A stretch of DNA of 64,000 nucleotides from Micromonospora parva (lineage in GTDB: Bacteria > Actinomycetota > Actinomycetes > Mycobacteriales > Micromonosporaceae): the NCBI RefSeq assembly GCF_000718515.1, contig NZ_JNZS01000006.1, positions 1-64,000 of the forward strand. The letters are read 5' to 3'. The first letter of the stretch is position 1. Each line of letters starts with the position of its first letter. A model generated the notes under the pieces. It did no database searches. It was not told the origin of the DNA and was given only the letters and a program-made list of their open reading frames with translations. Positions 61,838 through 64,000 of the stretch are shown one piece after another. The position numbers and the translations under genes are program-made.

Positions 61838-62548
61838 TCAGCCGAAGAGGGCGGCGGAGATGTCGGCGTAGAAGAGCGCCGGGTCGCGGGAGAGCGAGGC
61901 CTTGACCTTGGCGGTGGGGCTGTCGGCGATTACTTCGAGCTTGCCCGCCTCCAGGCCGTCCAGGGCCATGGCGACCACCTCGTGGGGTGGGAGTTTGGGG
62001 ATGTCGTAGGCGGCCATCATGTCGGTGTCGGCTATCGCCAGGGCCAGCGCGGTGACCTGGGTTTTCTGGTCGGCCAGCTCAAGTCTGATGCCGTTGGTGA
62101 GAGACCATTCGGCGGCTTTGGAAGCGGCGTAGCCATTGCTGGCAGGGGCGAAGGTGTACCAGCTCAGCGCTGAGATGACGTTGAGAATGGCACCCCCGCC
62201 GAGCCGGGGAGCAAAGGCGCGGGTGACGTTGAGGGTGCCCCAGAAGTTGGTGTCGAACTCGCGGCGGATGTTTTCCGTGGAGGGGCCGAGCAGCGGCGCG
62301 TTCGTGGAGATGCCGGCGTTGTTGATGAGGATGTCAAGTTCGCCCACCTCGGCTGCCGCAGCCTCGATGGACGTCGGGTCGGTGATGTCCAGCTGAAGGG
62401 GCACCACGCCGGGGATGTCGATGCTCTCGGGCCGGCGGGCGGTGGCGTAGACGGTGGTGGCACCGCGGGCGACGAGAGCCTCGGCGAAGGCCTTGCCGAG
62501 CCCACGGTTGGCACCTGTGACGAGGGCTTTCGTACCGTTGATCTGCAT
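61838..62548 (-). CDS. short-chain dehydrogenase/reductase
   Basis: 236 residues: ALVTGANRGLGKAFAEAL, NNAGISTNAPLLGPSTEN, and SALSWYTFAPASNGYAASKAA with Ser-Tyr-Lys. The ATG at 62548 is 7 bases after TAGCGT (62556-62561), so leaderless. ACGTTAACGT (62569-62578) upstream may be an operator. Confidence 0.9.
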   Translation of the reverse strand: MQINGTKALVTGANRGLGKAFAEALVARGATTVYATARRPESIDIPGVVPLQLDITDPTSIEAAAAEVGELDILINNAGISTNAPLLGPSTENIRREFDTNFWGTLNVTRAFAPRLGGGAILNVISALSWYTFAPASNGYAASKAAEWSLTNGIRLELADQKTQVTALALAIADTDMMAAYDIPKLPPHEVVAMALDGLEAGKLEVIADSPTAKVKASLSRDPALFYADISAALFG

Positions 62549-62568
62549 GCCCTCCACGCTAAAACCTC

Positions 62569-62578
62569 ACGTTAACGT
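62569..62578. promoter_or_regulatory. palindrome upstream of the SDR gene
   Basis: ACGTTAACGT, a perfect 10-base palindrome 8 bases upstream of the -10 element TAGCGT, flanked by imperfect CTC and CAGAG. Confidence 0.5.
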
Positions 62579-62626
62579 CAGAGGCAAATCTCTGCGAGGT
62601 GGGTCACTGTGCGGCCGCGGGGCCCT

Positions 62627-63505
62627 TCAGCGGTGGTCATGAGCGGGGGGCGTGGGCTGGCCGAGGGCCGCTTGCGACTCGTCGACGAGTCCGGTCAGGC
62701 GCGCGACCTCGGTGTCGGTCAATTGTTCGGCAACTTCGGAAGCTGCGATGTTGGACCGCAGGTGGTCGGTACTGCTCGTGCCGGGGATGACGACCATGGA
62801 GGGCGAACGGCGCAGCAGCCAGGCCAGTGCGATCTGGGCCGGTGTGGCACCGAGGCGCTCTGCCGGGCCGGTCAGCTCGGGGTGGCCGCTGAGCCGTCCG
62901 GCGGCCAGCGGGAAGTAGGGGATGAAGAGGATGCCCTGGGTCTCGCAGTCGGCGAGGACCTGGACGCCGCTGCGGTCAAGCAGGTTGAAGCGGTTCTGCA
63001 CCGCCGCGATGGGGGTGATCTGCTGGGCGCGGGCCAGCACCTGCGGGGACGCGCCGGACAGGCCGATGCGGCGGATCAGCCCCTGGTCTCGCAGCTGGAC
63101 GAGTGCGCCGAGCGAATCCTCCAGCGGTACGTCCTGGTGCGCGCCGGGGGTGTCGCCGACGAGTCGGAGGTAGGTCAGCTCGCTCGCGTCCGTTCCCATG
63201 TCGGTGAGGGCCTCGTGAACCTGCCGCCGGATCGTCTCCGGGCGACCGTCGACGACCCAGGACTTGTCCGGGCCACGCTCCGCGCCGACCTTGTTGCCCA
63301 CGATCACGCCCTCGGGGATCGGCCCCAGCGCCTGCCCGATCAGCTGGTTTACCGTTCGTGGGCCGTAGGCGTTCGCGGTGTCGAAGAAGGTCACGCCCAG
63401 CTCGACAGCCAGGCGCAACACCCGCCGCGCCGCCTCCGGGTCGTCCGGGAATCCCCAGACCTTGGGGCCCGCGAGCTGCATGGCGCCGTATCCCACACGA
63501 TTCAT
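62627..63505 (-). CDS. aldo/keto reductase family protein lacking the usual histidine
   Basis: 292 residues. Barrel motifs: FFDTANAYGPRTVNQLIGQAL with Asp and Tyr, VGNKVG with Lys, GLIRRIGLSGASP, IPGTSSTDHLRSNI. The usual His of the tetrad is Arg in LTYLRLVGDTP. The ATG at 63505 follows AGGAGAGG. Divergent from a TetR gene, with repeats between them. Confidence 0.9.
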   Translation of the reverse strand: MNRVGYGAMQLAGPKVWGFPDDPEAARRVLRLAVELGVTFFDTANAYGPRTVNQLIGQALGPIPEGVIVGNKVGAERGPDKSWVVDGRPETIRRQVHEALTDMGTDASELTYLRLVGDTPGAHQDVPLEDSLGALVQLRDQGLIRRIGLSGASPQVLARAQQITPIAAVQNRFNLLDRSGVQVLADCETQGILFIPYFPLAAGRLSGHPELTGPAERLGATPAQIALAWLLRRSPSMVVIPGTSSTDHLRSNIAASEVAEQLTDTEVARLTGLVDESQAALGQPTPPAHDHR

Positions 63506-63517
63506 CGACCTCTCCTG

Positions 63518-63586
63518 CCGTATCACTGCGACGGTATTTCCCGTATCGCTGCCGAACCAGTGATACGCCTTATGCCGTAGCATTGC
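63518..63586. promoter_or_regulatory. repeat cluster, likely TetR operators
   Basis: CCGTATCACTGC (63518-63529), CCGTATCGCTGC (63541-63552) and CCGTAGCATTGC (63575-63586) are direct repeats. GTATCACTG (63520-63528) and CAGTGATAC (63558-63566) also form an inverted pair. They cover the divergent promoters. Confidence 0.65.
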
Positions 63587-63590
63587 AACC

Positions 63591-64000
63591 GTGGAGGATG
63601 CGAAGACCCACAGTCGCCGGCAGATCCTGGAAGTCGCAGCCGAGCTCTTGGAACGGGAGGGCGCCCAGGCGCTCTCCACCCGCGCCGTCGCAGCGGCGGC
63701 AGGCATCCGTGCCGCCTCCCTGTACCAGCTCTTCGGCGACAAGGACGGGCTCCTTTCGGCGCTGGCCATCCACGCCTTCGACCTCTACATGGCGCAAAAG
63801 CACACCGTGTCGTCGAGCGGCAACCCGGTCGACGACATGCGCCGCGGATGGGACATGCATGTCGACTTCGGCCTGAAACACCCCGCCTTCTACCTGCTGA
63901 TGTACGGCACCGACCGTCCCGGCCGGCGCCCACCTGCCGCGCGGGAGGCTCAAGAACTCCTCATGACGTTCCTCGGCCGCGTCGCCTCCGACGGCCGCCT
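63591..64000 (+). CDS. TetR family regulator, cut by the window end
   Basis: 136 residues visible, open at the end. Helix-turn-helix STRAVAAAAGIRAASLYQLFGDKDGLL (residues about 30-56). The GTG at 63591 is 7 bases after TAGCAT (63578-63583). It is divergent from the aldo/keto reductase gene and its operators cover both promoters. Confidence 0.9.
   Translation, partial: MEDAKTHSRRQILEVAAELLEREGAQALSTRAVAAAAGIRAASLYQLFGDKDGLLSALAIHAFDLYMAQKHTVSSSGNPVDDMRRGWDMHVDFGLKHPAFYLLMYGTDRPGRRPPAAREAQELLMTFLGRVASDGR

Noticed and set aside
1..64000. Biosynthetic gene cluster or prophage
   Set aside because: No PKS, NRPS, terpene synthase, integrase, capsid or terminase gene was found; SDR and AKR genes are each tied to TetR regulators.
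1..64000. tRNA or rRNA genes
   Set aside because: No cloverleaf or rRNA-like stretch was recognised in the intergenic gaps on reading; not excluded by a proper search.

Overview
The window is a stretch of chromosome from a high-GC actinomycete, most likely Micromonospora or a close relative. Three things point there. Codon third positions are almost all G or C. The order lipB - lipA - DUF4191 gene - RDD gene - glnA1 - glnE - glnA2 - panB matches the lip/gln/panB block of Mycobacterium tuberculosis (Rv2217 to Rv2225) with extra genes inserted. About twenty genes begin with a TANNNT-like -10 hexamer six to eight bases before the start codon, the signature of leaderless mRNAs. The genus call is inference; no rRNA or tRNA gene is present to fix it.

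Layout. 1-4.5 kb: an F420-type oxidoreductase bracketed by two near-identical 60-bp palindromes, a secreted esterase and a membrane protein. 4.5-8.5 kb: lipoate synthesis (lipB, lipA) around a short AspRS-type gene (aspS) whose leader is a well-formed aspartate-specific T-box. 8.5-17 kb: a GT-C-like membrane protein, a large LuxR-type ATPase regulator, and conserved DUF4191, RDD and glnA1 genes. 17-28 kb: a PadR/membrane pair, then a leftward operon of a class I amidotransferase, glnE and three polytopic membrane proteins, two of them MptB-like mannosyltransferase paralogues. 28-41 kb: LD-carboxypeptidase, Vgb-like propeller, small secreted protein, WYL regulator, DUF350, glnA2, nadE, panB, F420:NADP reductase, RNB nuclease and an H1-like Lys/Ala protein. 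41-59.4 kb: accessory genes including a NUDIX enzyme, a second PadR/membrane module, GrpB, GNAT, a transglutaminase-like protein, an AT-richer epoxide hydrolase, two TetR/SDR pairs with recognisable operators, a secreted expansin, an ECF42-type sigma factor with its DGPF protein, and a secreted GH31 enzyme. 59.4-64 kb: an XRE/DUF397 (Scr1-like) locus, an SDR, an aldo/keto reductase and the start of a TetR gene cut by the window end.

How genes work together. GlnE (23.1-26.1 kb) should adenylylate GlnA1 (15.6-17.0 kb), which keeps the target tyrosine motif; GlnA2 lacks it. LipB and LipA make protein-bound lipoate. The esterase, expansin and GH31 enzyme suggest a plant-polymer lifestyle. Four TetR genes sit head to head with a VOC, SDR or aldo/keto gene, and each shared promoter region carries inverted repeats that look like operators.

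The most unusual signals are the Asp T-box and a set of intergenic palindromes whose outer tips all contain GATC. Those palindromes fall into at least three sequence families and sit mostly between convergent genes.
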